From positions 1-25,008 of the forward strand of contig CANHWS010000011.1 of assembly GCA_947464365.1 (NCBI GenBank): a DNA stretch of 25,008 nt. The letters are read 5' to 3'. Below the pieces are notes generated by a model, which saw only the letters and a program-made list of their open reading frames with translations, searched no databases and was not told the DNA's origin. Made by a program: the position numbers and the translations under genes. The DNA is from Cytophagaceae bacterium (GTDB taxonomy: Bacteria; Bacteroidota; Bacteroidia; Cytophagales; Flexibacteraceae). Below are positions 1 through 8,074 of the stretch, one piece after another. Numbering within the stretch: the first letter of the stretch is position 1; the number at the start of each line of letters is the position of its first letter.

Positions 1-468
1 ATCTGGCGGACCGATATCAGCGCCTATGAGGATTGGGACCTGCTTTGGCGCATTGGAGGTGTTGAGCATAACCCGCCGCATACCAATGCTTGCTGCTTGA
101 TCTACCGATACCATGGTGCCCAAACGACAGGATCTAACCAGAACAACCTGATCCGCGATCGGCAGAAGATCATTTGTTATCGTGATGCCGAAACAAAGGT
201 CCGTAAATCAGAGCTTGGGCGTGGCTACTCGGGTTGGGACCGTACCTTGTTGCGAGCACAGATCAGGACCACATTGGCCTTGCTGCAACATGAGCCTGAA
301 TATGCCCACATGTTCAAAGCCTACGACACCCCCATCATTCGGTTTGCTACCAAGTACCTACGGGCCATCAACAAACTGAACCGTATCCAGACCAAAAGCA
401 ATTGGCAGAAGTACCATGGTGCCAATGCCGACCCTGCAGTGTTTGACAGGTATGTGTCAATGCTTTAG
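1..468 (+). CDS. Glycosyltransferase, family 2-like (3' end only)
   Basis: The reading frame is open from base 1 to the TAG at 466-468, so this is the C-terminal 155 residues of a longer protein whose start lies outside the window. The visible part begins with IWRTDISAYEDWDLLWRI. The acidic E-D-W-D followed by a Trp/Arg pair resembles the conserved acceptor-site motif near the end of the GT-A catalytic domain of family 2 glycosyltransferases. The remainder is basic and probably helical, with no clear membrane segment. Such enzymes move a sugar from a nucleotide donor to a growing glycan at the cytoplasmic face of the inner membrane. The next plus-strand gene, 57 bases downstream, is another glycosyltransferase, so the two may form the end of a glycan operon. 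The call rests on one motif and the context; the donor and acceptor are unknown. Confidence 0.6.
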   Translation: MWRTDISAYEDWDLLWRIGGVEHNPPHTNACCLIYRYHGAQTTGSNQNNLIRDRQKIICYRDAETKVRKSELGRGYSGWDRTLLRAQIRTTLALLQHEPEYAHMFKAYDTPIIRFATKYLRAINKLNRIQTKSNWQKYHGANADPAVFDRYVSML

Positions 469-525
469 CAGTTTTGCTATCCTAGTTCCCTAAACAACAA
501 ATTGCCCTCATCAACTAGTCGTGTT

Positions 526-1452
526 ATGTTAGCACCAAAGGATCTCCCGATTGTTTTTATCCATAATGGCAACAGCGACTACCTGCCCTATAGCCTAATC
601 CAGGTCCGCGAAACCAATCCGGATAACCCGATCTACTTGCTTGGGGATAAAAGCAATGCCTGTTTTGGCAACATCATCAAGCATAGGTTGGTGAAGGACT
701 ATTTTGATAAAGCAACTACCTTTGCCCCTCATTATGAGCACCATAGCTCCAATGGGCACGATTATGAACTATTCTGCATACAGCGGTGGTTTGTATTGCT
801 TGAGTTTTTGGAGCGTAACAATTTTGACCAATGCCTTTACCTCGATAGTGATATCTTGTATTTCGGATCGGCCTGCAAGGAACAATTAGCAACTGCTACT
901 CATGGCATGACCTCCATCACCAAGAGTCCGCACACCAACTATGTCAACAGCAGGGCAGCATTGACTGACTTCTGTGACTACATCACCGACTCTTATGCCA
1001 CACCCCAAGGCAAAACACGCCTAGCCCAGTACCTCAAAGAGCATACCGATATCCATGGGCCAGTAGGTGGGATTTCGGACATGACATTCTTTTTGCAGTA
1101 CCGCAAGATGCATACTGACCGCATCCTTGATCTGAGCCAAGTATTCGACAGTGCAGCAGGACCCTTCACCTATGACATCACGATTGACACGCCAAACGGG
1201 TACCAGACCGAAACCTCGGGACTAAAGGCAGTAACGTTCGACGAGCGCAATCAACCCCATATCCTGAACCTCAATAGCAAGGAGCAGGTACGTTATGTGA
1301 CCTTACACTTCCAGGGCCATAGCAAAGCCCACATGGGCCAATATGTGCGGAACAAACCCGCCAACTATGATGCCCTGCTCAGCGGCTATAATCGCATCCG
1401 GACTTGGCAGCGTGTGGTTGGCAAGGTGAAACGGATTGTTGGGTTGAAATAG
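526..1452 (+). CDS. GT-A fold glycosyltransferase (GT8-like)
   Basis: A protein of 308 residues. I chose the ATG at 526; a TTG at 502 would add eight residues. The N-terminus (PIVFIHNGNSDYL) and the segment PIYLLGD look like the first strands of a Rossmann-like GT-A fold. Residues 104-112 read CLYLDSDIL, a hydrophobic strand followed by a D-x-D that normally binds the metal and nucleotide sugar. Near the C-terminus (about 260-270) LHFQGHSKAHM resembles the H-[FY]-x-G-x-x-K motif of family 8 retaining transferases. A sugar-transfer role in surface polysaccharide or lipopolysaccharide synthesis is likely. It follows another glycosyltransferase on the same strand, probably in one transcript. There is no signal peptide, so it is cytoplasmic or membrane-associated. 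The substrate cannot be told; the fold call is fairly firm, the GT8 assignment less so. Confidence 0.7.
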   Translation: MLAPKDLPIVFIHNGNSDYLPYSLIQVRETNPDNPIYLLGDKSNACFGNIIKHRLVKDYFDKATTFAPHYEHHSSNGHDYELFCIQRWFVLLEFLERNNFDQCLYLDSDILYFGSACKEQLATATHGMTSITKSPHTNYVNSRAALTDFCDYITDSYATPQGKTRLAQYLKEHTDIHGPVGGISDMTFFLQYRKMHTDRILDLSQVFDSAAGPFTYDITIDTPNGYQTETSGLKAVTFDERNQPHILNLNSKEQVRYVTLHFQGHSKAHMGQYVRNKPANYDALLSGYNRIRTWQRVVGKVKRIVGLK

Positions 1453-1471
1453 GAAGGAAAAAAAGGCCATA

Positions 1472-1490
1472 CCCCCCCCCCAAAAAAAAA
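1472..1490. repeat. Homopolymer tract C10-A9 between convergent genes
   Basis: Ten C (1472-1481) are followed directly by nine A (1482-1490), in the 44-base gap between the stop codons of two convergent genes; a further A7 run lies at 1458-1464. On the minus strand this gives T9 then G10 just outside the stop of the cargo gene, so it might help transcript ending there, but no stable stem precedes it. Such tracts are prone to slipped-strand length change and to sequencing error. Confidence 0.8.
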
Positions 1491-1496
1491 GGTTGC

Positions 1497-2915
1497 CTAC
1501 TCCCGCACCACCCGTGCCACATAGCGCTGCCCACCGACCACAAGGCTCAGGTGATACAAGCCAGCAGGAAGGCCCGAAAGATCTAGCCGATAGCCACCAA
1601 GGTCGTTGCTTGCTTTCAGCTGGTGCCGAACCCCAAGCATATCGAGGGCATCCACCGCTACCGAAGAAGCCTGCCCCGCCACCAAGGACGGAATACCTAA
1701 AACAACCGCCCCCGTCGTAGGATTGGGATAGGCCGAAACCGACTGTACCTGCACACTGAGCGGCGTGCTGAGCGGCGGCGCTGGGTAACCTACGTTGGCG
1801 ATTTTGGTCAACAAAACAGTTGTCTGTCCACGATCAAAAAGTCCATATCCAAGACCATTGCCGTCATAACTTGGGAGCACACCAAGATAGTAGCGGTAAT
1901 GCCCTCTACTAGGTGGGTTGGGATGACTCAAGCTCCACATTAGCGTACCGTCATTACGGATCCGTTCAATCCTTGAATTAGTAGCCCCAGAATCTTCCCT
2001 AAACACCGTAAAGGACCCATCAGCGGCATGTACTGTTGGAAAACAAATCCCACCCTTACCATTAAATCTATAAAAAGGGACACCTAAGTTGTCTGTCAGT
2101 GCCAAACAAGCATAGCCCCCCTGTTGTGCACCAGAAACCAGAAATTTATTATTTGGTAAAGGTTGCACCAAGGCATTAGTGGTGTAAAACATCTGATTGG
2201 GCGTAAAAAAGGTCCTTAATGGTGCCACACGGTTACCATTTTCGTCTATTTCCATACCTACAATCAGAGCACCTGTCGTGCCACCAACCATAAAGTTGCC
2301 ATTTTCCATCTGGGCGATGCTATTGCTCGCCTGCAAGGGACTGCCCCAGTCATAAAACTTAAACCAATCTACGGCTCCGAAAGAGGTAATTCGGATACAG
2401 AATACCCTACTGTTGAACCCGCGTACAGTATCAAGGTCCTGATAACCTGCCAAATATACAAAACCATTGGTGTCAATACAGGCACTAGTGATAACATTAT
2501 TACCACGCATGGTATCCAGATTTAAGGACCATTGGTAGGTATAATTCAGGTCATAGCAATCAGCGCGCGCTTTGAAGTTAATATTCTGATTAGTTGTATA
2601 GCCTAATCCCAAAATACGATTGGAATCAATCTTTATCAATTGATAAATGCTACCAAACTCTGGCATTAAAAAACTACTTAGCGTATCAAGGTTTTTGTTA
2701 ACATGCAAAAAACCTTTAGCGCTAGATTGGAATCTAGAATATCTACCATCACTATATGAAATCATGTAGGTAGAGTCAAATAAAAGGACCCCACTTCTTG
2801 CGTATGCGGAGGTTCCAAACGAATAGCTTTTTTCCAATAATACTTGTCCCTTGGTACCAAGGGACAAGTATAAAAGTACAAAAATAAATAAACTACTCTC
2901 TGATAACTTTTTCAT
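1497..2915 (-). CDS. Secreted T9SS type A sorting-domain protein, propeller-like
   Basis: A 472-residue protein. The start at 2915 gives MKKLSESSLFIFVLLYLSLG, a typical signal peptide ending near TKGQ. A start at 2942 would place nine residues in front of the Lys-Lys and is less likely. The body (about 25-375) has repeated units such as DTNGFVYLAGYQD and NNKFLVSGAQQGG, the pattern of beta-propeller-like secreted proteins. The last 80 or so residues hold AYPNPTTG, DMLGVRHQL and a Leu-Pro-Ala-Gly-Leu-Tyr stretch ending in VVRE. This is a type A sorting domain, which directs export through the type IX system and is normally removed on export. The gene overlaps the preceding same-strand gene by 23 bases, suggesting one transcript. 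Base composition changes abruptly near 1800: about 55-67% GC over the sorting domain and linker, about 27-38% over most of the body. The ligand or role is unknown. Confidence 0.85.
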   Translation of the reverse strand: MKKLSESSLFIFVLLYLSLGTKGQVLLEKSYSFGTSAYARSGVLLFDSTYMISYSDGRYSRFQSSAKGFLHVNKNLDTLSSFLMPEFGSIYQLIKIDSNRILGLGYTTNQNINFKARADCYDLNYTYQWSLNLDTMRGNNVITSACIDTNGFVYLAGYQDLDTVRGFNSRVFCIRITSFGAVDWFKFYDWGSPLQASNSIAQMENGNFMVGGTTGALIVGMEIDENGNRVAPLRTFFTPNQMFYTTNALVQPLPNNKFLVSGAQQGGYACLALTDNLGVPFYRFNGKGGICFPTVHAADGSFTVFREDSGATNSRIERIRNDGTLMWSLSHPNPPSRGHYRYYLGVLPSYDGNGLGYGLFDRGQTTVLLTKIANVGYPAPPLSTPLSVQVQSVSAYPNPTTGAVVLGIPSLVAGQASSVAVDALDMLGVRHQLKASNDLGGYRLDLSGLPAGLYHLSLVVGGQRYVARVVRE

Positions 2916-4914
2916 ATCGGTAGGATTGAGAAATAGGATCAATATACCGAATCATGTAAATACCAGGGCTTAGGCTCTGGGCAACTGCTGGAGAGAGTGC
3001 AAATTCAAACTCACTGATTTGATCCCAAGTGGCAGCGATTTGTTTGCCTTGGGCGTCAAAGATCAAGATACCTTTAGCACCTTCTGTCGCTTTGGTCCTA
3101 ATCGTCAAGCCTGATGAAAACGGATTAGGATATACAACAAAGCCTGATTCAGACTCCGTTTCTGCAAGGTCTGTAACTGGTGCAGCCATCCGCAAGAAAT
3201 AAGGACCATTTGCCACAAAGGTATTTTGGCAACCCTGCACGTAGCCGGCTGGTGGAGTGCCTGCACCAGAATAAAGTCGTTCCAATACCGATGCCGGATC
3301 CCAACCAGTAAATGTGGTAGATCCTAACTCTTCATTGGCAAATCTTTGGTATCGTATACCCGGACTTTGCGTCGAAGCATTCTCATTCGCTAGGCTTACC
3401 CAACCAGTAGGTGATACCTTTGGTGTAACACTCCAGTTGGCAATAGGCCAACCATTACCGGCAGGTGGATTTGTTGAAAAGACCAAACTACTACCAATAT
3501 TATTTAGCCTGCCGTTGCTGGTCACACGCAAACCATACCTTGTTTGCCCGACTGGTATGGCTCCAGTAGCGAATGCATTACAGCGAAGATTCAAACGTGG
3601 TGGATCTGTGGTCTCGACTTTGATGCTTTCGCTTTTATTATTCTCGAATAAATTCCCAATAACAGAAACAGTCTCCGAACCAAAACCAGATGTACCAATG
3701 GCAGGACCAGCAGCCAAGGTAATAGCAGTATTGTTATCAATAAATCGAGAGTTAGTGATTTCTTCAAAGTCACTATGTGGACTCGTAATCCGTATCCCAT
3801 CGCCCCATTCAAAGCGGCAATTGTTGATGGCCACGGCAGCCCTAGAGCCCCCAAACTTATAGACCTTAGTGCTAGCTGGGTTGGTCGTGAGGTTGGTGCT
3901 GCCTAGCGGTGTTTCCCGCATCGAGACATAGTTCATCGTCAGGCCGCCATTGCTGCTTGTCGAGCCGCACTCTAGCAGCCGGATGCCGTGTGTGGCAGCG
4001 TTCGCAATCACAATGTCTTCTGCCGCAGCGCCATTGAGGTTGATCGTGCCACCACTTTCTAGCAGCAGGCCTTGCCACTCCTTGTTGCCACAACCTGGGG
4101 CCGCAGCCCGCAATGTCGCCTTGGTCGCTGTCAGGCTACCCGTTTGGGTGATGTAGAGGAAGGCGTAGTTAGAAGGCGTCGTCTTGAGGTTACAGAGCGT
4201 GGTGTTCGTCAGGCCTGGGTCATTGGCATCGTTGGGCACATAAACCACCGTTGTGTTCGGGGCTAGGGTGAGGGCGGAGGTAAGCACAATCGGGCCCTTG
4301 ACCATTACGTTGCCTGATAGTGTAGTCGGGGTGCTAATCGTCGTGATCGTATTAGGAGCGCCCAACAAGGTACTAGGGGCTAGGGCACAAAACTCACAAT
4401 CGTTTGAGATCGTCACCACTTTGGTAGTTGTACAGTTGACACCGTTCAAGGCAACGGTGTAGGTAAGGGTATAGGCTTGCCCGTAGTTAGCAGAGGCAGG
4501 ATTAAACACGCCATTGCTCACAAACGGTCCGGACCATGCACCACCAGCAGGTAAACCAGTTAGGGTGAGGTTGCCCCAGCCTTTGCAGTGGGTGATGGTA
4601 TCCTGAATCGGAGCTCCTTGACGGTTCAGCATACAATCACTAACGATCCTCAAGACCTGCTGCTTTGATTTCCCAGAATCATTTGTCTGCGAAATCCATG
4701 TTGAAATTGTTTCAGGCGGTATGCCATTCGCCCCCTGCCGGCCTAAAACCTTGGTTGCGTTCATGGCCAGCGAAGAAGCAGAGCTCAATATACTGATGCA
4801 GCCCAACACAAGGACCAATAGGCAAAGCACAGCGCCTCGTGATGATCTGCAAAGCTGCCAATTAGGTTCTTCCTGCTGGTGTCTAAATCTCGACGTTAGG
4901 GATATTTTCCTCAT
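2893..4914 (-). CDS. Secreted T9SS type A sorting-domain protein with beta-helix
   Basis: A 673-residue protein starting at the ATG at 4914. The N-terminus has a long basic stretch (1-28) followed by a hydrophobic segment (about 29-51, AVLCLLVLVLGCISIL), an export signal with an unusually long N-region. Residues about 95-170 resemble an Ig/PKD-like domain (GLPAGGAWSG, LTYTVALNG). From about 185 to 460 there are many short turns with N/D/T-rich strands, for example INLNGAAAEDIVIANAATHG and ITNSRFIDNNTAITL, the signature of a right-handed parallel beta-helix. The last 86 residues (VVYPNPFSSGL to YEKVIRE) are a type A sorting domain. The protein should pass the inner membrane by Sec and the outer membrane by T9SS and be surface-bound or released. 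Whether the helix binds or cleaves glycan cannot be told; no catalytic residues are evident. The next cargo gene overlaps its 3' end. Confidence 0.85.
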   Translation of the reverse strand: MRKISLTSRFRHQQEEPNWQLCRSSRGAVLCLLVLVLGCISILSSASSLAMNATKVLGRQGANGIPPETISTWISQTNDSGKSKQQVLRIVSDCMLNRQGAPIQDTITHCKGWGNLTLTGLPAGGAWSGPFVSNGVFNPASANYGQAYTLTYTVALNGVNCTTTKVVTISNDCEFCALAPSTLLGAPNTITTISTPTTLSGNVMVKGPIVLTSALTLAPNTTVVYVPNDANDPGLTNTTLCNLKTTPSNYAFLYITQTGSLTATKATLRAAAPGCGNKEWQGLLLESGGTINLNGAAAEDIVIANAATHGIRLLECGSTSSNGGLTMNYVSMRETPLGSTNLTTNPASTKVYKFGGSRAAVAINNCRFEWGDGIRITSPHSDFEEITNSRFIDNNTAITLAAGPAIGTSGFGSETVSVIGNLFENNKSESIKVETTDPPRLNLRCNAFATGAIPVGQTRYGLRVTSNGRLNNIGSSLVFSTNPPAGNGWPIANWSVTPKVSPTGWVSLANENASTQSPGIRYQRFANEELGSTTFTGWDPASVLERLYSGAGTPPAGYVQGCQNTFVANGPYFLRMAAPVTDLAETESESGFVVYPNPFSSGLTIRTKATEGAKGILIFDAQGKQIAATWDQISEFEFALSPAVAQSLSPGIYMIRYIDPISQSYRYEKVIRE

Positions 4915-5544
4915 AAAAAAATAAGTTTAAGGAATACGCACGCACTTTTTCAGACTACCTAACTCGACAAGTATGACCTGTCCACCTTAGGGTTAATGGC
5001 TGATCCACTAGCCCTCAATCCCGGACTAGCAAACAAGCCGACATCTTACAATTAGACCATATACCTGTTTATCAAACAGATACACGTGCATCGCACTAGG
5101 CCAATAGGGGGTAAAATGTAGGAAAATCGCCCAAGCGACTACAGGCTAGGTAAGACCATCATGACCAATACCAACAGATCCGCCGTCGCCAATCCATCTA
5201 CTAGACAGGACTAGTAAACGGATGGTTGCCCACGTACCTAGGATTTAGGCAAAAAAACAAGCGCAATTAGGATGCACCCTCACCCCAACCTAATAACCAC
5301 CAGCACCCAAAATCTCACCGTTCGTACAAAATGTGGATAGGTACCTTGCATTGTATAGTACCTGTCGTACATTTGTAGCGGGCTAAGCCATGTACTGTCC
5401 ATCACCAGCTATTAGGCCAGATGTTAGAGGCCCCAGATTCGGTCCCCTACCTCCACCTTCTAGCAGGTCCATCAAAGGCCACACTGCCCACCAGATGACT
5501 AGTTATCCCATTTGTCACCATTATCAACTTGACGCCACACCATT
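4915..5544. other. Non-coding stretch, rich in CTAG, between divergent genes
   Basis: No convincing gene is visible in these 630 bases on either strand. The stretch separates the minus-strand cargo gene from padR, so promoters for both should lie here. CTAG occurs nine times (starting at 5008, 5026, 5096, 5146, 5201, 5211, 5238, 5460, 5499) against about 2.5 expected from base composition. A perfect 6-bp inverted repeat, CTGTTTatcAAACAG, lies at 5065-5079. The two sequences 5324-5334 (GTACAAAATGT) and 5367-5377 (GTACATTTGTA) form an imperfect inverted pair around a promoter-like element. No tRNA-like cloverleaf or repeat array was recognised. Confidence 0.6.
5346..5375 (+). promoter_or_regulatory. 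Possible Bacteroidota-type promoter upstream of padR-pspC
   Basis: TTG at 5346-5348, a 19-base spacer, and TACATTTG at 5368-5375 match the Bacteroidota housekeeping pattern (TTTG at -33, TAnnTTTG at -7). Transcription would begin about 160 bases before the padR ATG. It sits between two imperfectly inverted TACAAA(A)TGT-like sequences, which could be an autoregulatory operator. The match was found by eye in a long non-coding region. Confidence 0.35.
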
Positions 5545-6078
5545 ATGAACGTAGAAAACACGAACGTGCAGATGAAGAAGGGCATACTCGAATACTGTGT
5601 GCTCCACATCATCAGCCGAGGCGAGATTTATACCTCGGACCTCATTGCCGAGCTAACCAGCGCCCGCATGGTGGTGGTCGAGGGTACCTTATATCCGCTA
5701 CTGACACGCCTCAAAAATGCAGGCTGGTTAGAGTATAAGTGGGTCGAGTCGGCTTATGGCCCACCACGCAAATACTACACCCTCACGACCTCCGGCAATG
5801 ATATGCTCGCCCTGCTGGACCAAACCTGGCAAGAAATCAAACAAGCCGTTAGCCAGATCGTCGGGGACAAATCCCCCACGGATCATGGTGCCCAAGGCCC
5901 AGGGATGACAACCAACGCCACAGCGTCCGATCTGCCCACTGACGCCCTATCTGATTCATCATCAGACCAGACACCGGCCTTACCACCAGACCTGCTAATC
6001 GCATCGCAACAAGATCCAGAGACCGACCAACTTTCTGATCAGCCAGACCAACCCAGCACCCCACCTCAGCTTAGCTAA
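5545..6078 (+). CDS. PadR family transcriptional regulator
   Basis: A 177-residue protein starting at the ATG at 5545. Residues about 10-85 fit the PadR winged helix: MKKGILEYCVLHII, then GEIYTSDLIAEL, then VVVEGTLYPLLTRLKNAGWL and the wing GPPRKYYTLTTSG. About 30 residues of helix follow, for dimerisation. The last 60 or so residues are low-complexity, rich in D, S, T, P and Q, and probably disordered; many PadR proteins of this size class end soon after the helix. In Bacteroidota a PadR gene directly upstream of a PspC-domain gene is a familiar pair. The pspC-type gene begins 82 bases downstream on the same strand, so this regulator probably represses the pair. The effector is unknown. Confidence is high for the family and moderate for the target. 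Confidence 0.9.
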   Translation: MNVENTNVQMKKGILEYCVLHIISRGEIYTSDLIAELTSARMVVVEGTLYPLLTRLKNAGWLEYKWVESAYGPPRKYYTLTTSGNDMLALLDQTWQEIKQAVSQIVGDKSPTDHGAQGPGMTTNATASDLPTDALSDSSSDQTPALPPDLLIASQQDPETDQLSDQPDQPSTPPQLS

Positions 6079-6160
6079 TCCAACCCCACCACCTCCTTTA
6101 CCTGTATGCTACCCCCAAAGTGCCCAAGCGGCCAAGGTGGCAACACAAACTAACGAGATC

Positions 6161-8074
6161 ATGAAAAAGACTATCAGTATTACCATAGGCGGGGTGCTCT
6201 TCCAGATAGAAGAAGATGGATTTGACCAACTACGCCAGTACCTAGACCAGGTCCACAAGTACTTTTCGACCTATGAGGACAGCCGCGAAATCCTGTCCGA
6301 CATCGAGACCCGTATTGCCGAGCTCTTCATCAGCCGTCACCCAGACCGCCTAGAGTCCATCACCCAAGAGGACGTAGCCGCCATTGTAGCCACCATGGGC
6401 TCTGTAGCTGACTTTGCAGCTGACGAAGCTGAGAATGACAATACTGGTTTCAGCAATCAGCAACAAACAGCAGGACAATCTACTGGCCAAGGATATGCTC
6501 GTAGCTTCGGCACAGGCACACCGCCCCCTACTGGCAACATCCCACCAGATGCTGAGCAACTCGACGATGACAAAAAGGCCCCTGGTCTCCGCCGCAACCT
6601 CAAGCTCAAGATGCTGGGTGGCGTTTGTGCCGGCCTAGCGCAGTACCTCAACATCTCGGCTGTTTGGGTACGACTAGGTTTCTTGGCCTTGTTCTTCGGC
6701 TTTGGCTGGTTGCCCTTTATCCCCGTCACCATCTTGTTGTTGTATGTCGCCCTATGGGTCTCGATGCCTGCCGTCTATCAGGATGAGCTCCGGACCGTGC
6801 GCAAACTGTTCCGCAGTAACAAGAACAAAGCCATCGCAGGTGTATGCGGTGGGCTGGCTCAGTATTTCGGTATTGATGTTAGTGTAGTTAGGCTCTTAGC
6901 CATTGTCGCCTTCTTCGCCTTCGGGATCGGATTTTGGGTCTATATCGTCCTTTGGGCAGTAACCCCACTAGCCACAACCCTAACGGACGAAATGAAGATG
7001 ACAGGCACCCCAATCAACCTGGCCTCCATCGAAGACACCGTCAAACGCAACCTTCAGCCCGAAAATGGCGAGATCGAGAACGGCCTCACCAAACTAATCT
7101 TGTTGCCTTTTCGGCTGATCGGTACCGTCTTGACAGGTTTAGCACCAATTGCGGGCGCCATCTTACGTGGTATTGGCATCTTGGTTGGGCTCATTCTGCT
7201 AATCACGATCCTATCCCTGATGTTTGCCTTGTTCTTGGCAGTCATGGCAGCTACCCATATCATTGACTGGACCACAATCCTACACATCGAGGACTTCCCT
7301 GTATCTTCCATCATGGACTCGATCCCGACGGGCCTGATTACCTCAGCATCTGTCGTTGCCTTCTTGCCATTGTTGCTGGCCTTCCTACTAGCCCTGCGTT
7401 TGATCTTTGGCCGGCCAAAACTCCCGATGTTTGCTACCTTAACTTTGATTGGTTTATGGGTTTTGAGCATCGGCTGGGTAACGGTAGAGGCGCTGAACTT
7501 TGCCTACCTCTTCCATGAAGAAAGCAGCGTAGAACGCACCAATACCTTTGGTGCCCCTGCCAAAAACCTCCAGATCGAGATGGGCCTGTCGGACCAAGAC
7601 CATAACTGGAGCAGTGTCGGCCTAGAGGTCGAGAGCACCTCCGGCGATAGCATCGTCATCATCAGGACGTATGAGTCCAACGGCAAAACGGATGAACAAG
7701 CCACCGCCCTAGCCAACCAGATCAAACATAAAGTCAGCCTAACAGACTCAACCCTCTATATCGATGGTCGCTTTGAGTTGGACAATAGATCCCCATACCG
7801 TGGTCAGCATCTCAATGTCAAGGTATTGTTGCCACGTGGCACCCAGTTCACGATCGACAAGAATTTCACGACAAACCTCAATAACATCAATTGGGAAGGC
7901 TATAACACTTACCGTAGGCTCTATAACGGTGTCTTCAAGTTCAAGGGTGACACCCTTTGGTACGAAGATAGCAAGTCCCAAAACCGGATGGAGCGCCAAA
8001 GCCTCCAGAACGAGAACGGCAACTACTATTTCGAAGATCCCGAACAAGACGAGGATACAGACGAGGACCAATAA
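6161..8074 (+). CDS. PspC domain membrane protein with two PspC modules
   Basis: A 637-residue protein. The ATG at 6161 gives MKKTISITIGGVLFQIEEDG, a familiar N-terminus for this family; a GTG at 6137 adds eight residues. Residues 1-88 form a predicted helical cytoplasmic region. Two PspC modules follow, at about 140-205 (MLGGVCAGLAQYLNIS) and about 217-270 (AIAGVCGGLAQYFGID), each with one or two membrane segments. More hydrophobic segments lie at about 310-370 and 392-450. The last 180 residues (IEMGLSDQDHNW to an acidic tail) look soluble, beta-rich and probably periplasmic. PspC proteins sense or counter membrane stress. With the adjacent PadR regulator this forms a probable envelope-stress unit, though the inducer is unknown. 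Between the two genes there is only an 82-base gap with no terminator hairpin, consistent with one transcript. Confidence 0.88.
   Translation: MKKTISITIGGVLFQIEEDGFDQLRQYLDQVHKYFSTYEDSREILSDIETRIAELFISRHPDRLESITQEDVAAIVATMGSVADFAADEAENDNTGFSNQQQTAGQSTGQGYARSFGTGTPPPTGNIPPDAEQLDDDKKAPGLRRNLKLKMLGGVCAGLAQYLNISAVWVRLGFLALFFGFGWLPFIPVTILLLYVALWVSMPAVYQDELRTVRKLFRSNKNKAIAGVCGGLAQYFGIDVSVVRLLAIVAFFAFGIGFWVYIVLWAVTPLATTLTDEMKMTGTPINLASIEDTVKRNLQPENGEIENGLTKLILLPFRLIGTVLTGLAPIAGAILRGIGILVGLILLITILSLMFALFLAVMAATHIIDWTTILHIEDFPVSSIMDSIPTGLITSASVVAFLPLLLAFLLALRLIFGRPKLPMFATLTLIGLWVLSIGWVTVEALNFAYLFHEESSVERTNTFGAPAKNLQIEMGLSDQDHNWSSVGLEVESTSGDSIVIIRTYESNGKTDEQATALANQIKHKVSLTDSTLYIDGRFELDNRSPYRGQHLNVKVLLPRGTQFTIDKNFTTNLNNINWEGYNTYRRLYNGVFKFKGDTLWYEDSKSQNRMERQSLQNENGNYYFEDPEQDEDTDEDQ

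Noticed and set aside
3314..3862. Plus-strand 182-codon open frame inside the beta-helix cargo gene
   Set aside because: It is opposite to a well-supported gene with signal and sorting domain; its translation shows no family features.
7054..7470. Minus-strand 138-codon open frame inside the PspC gene
   Set aside because: It is the antisense of well-supported membrane helices, and the translation is merely basic residues without motifs.
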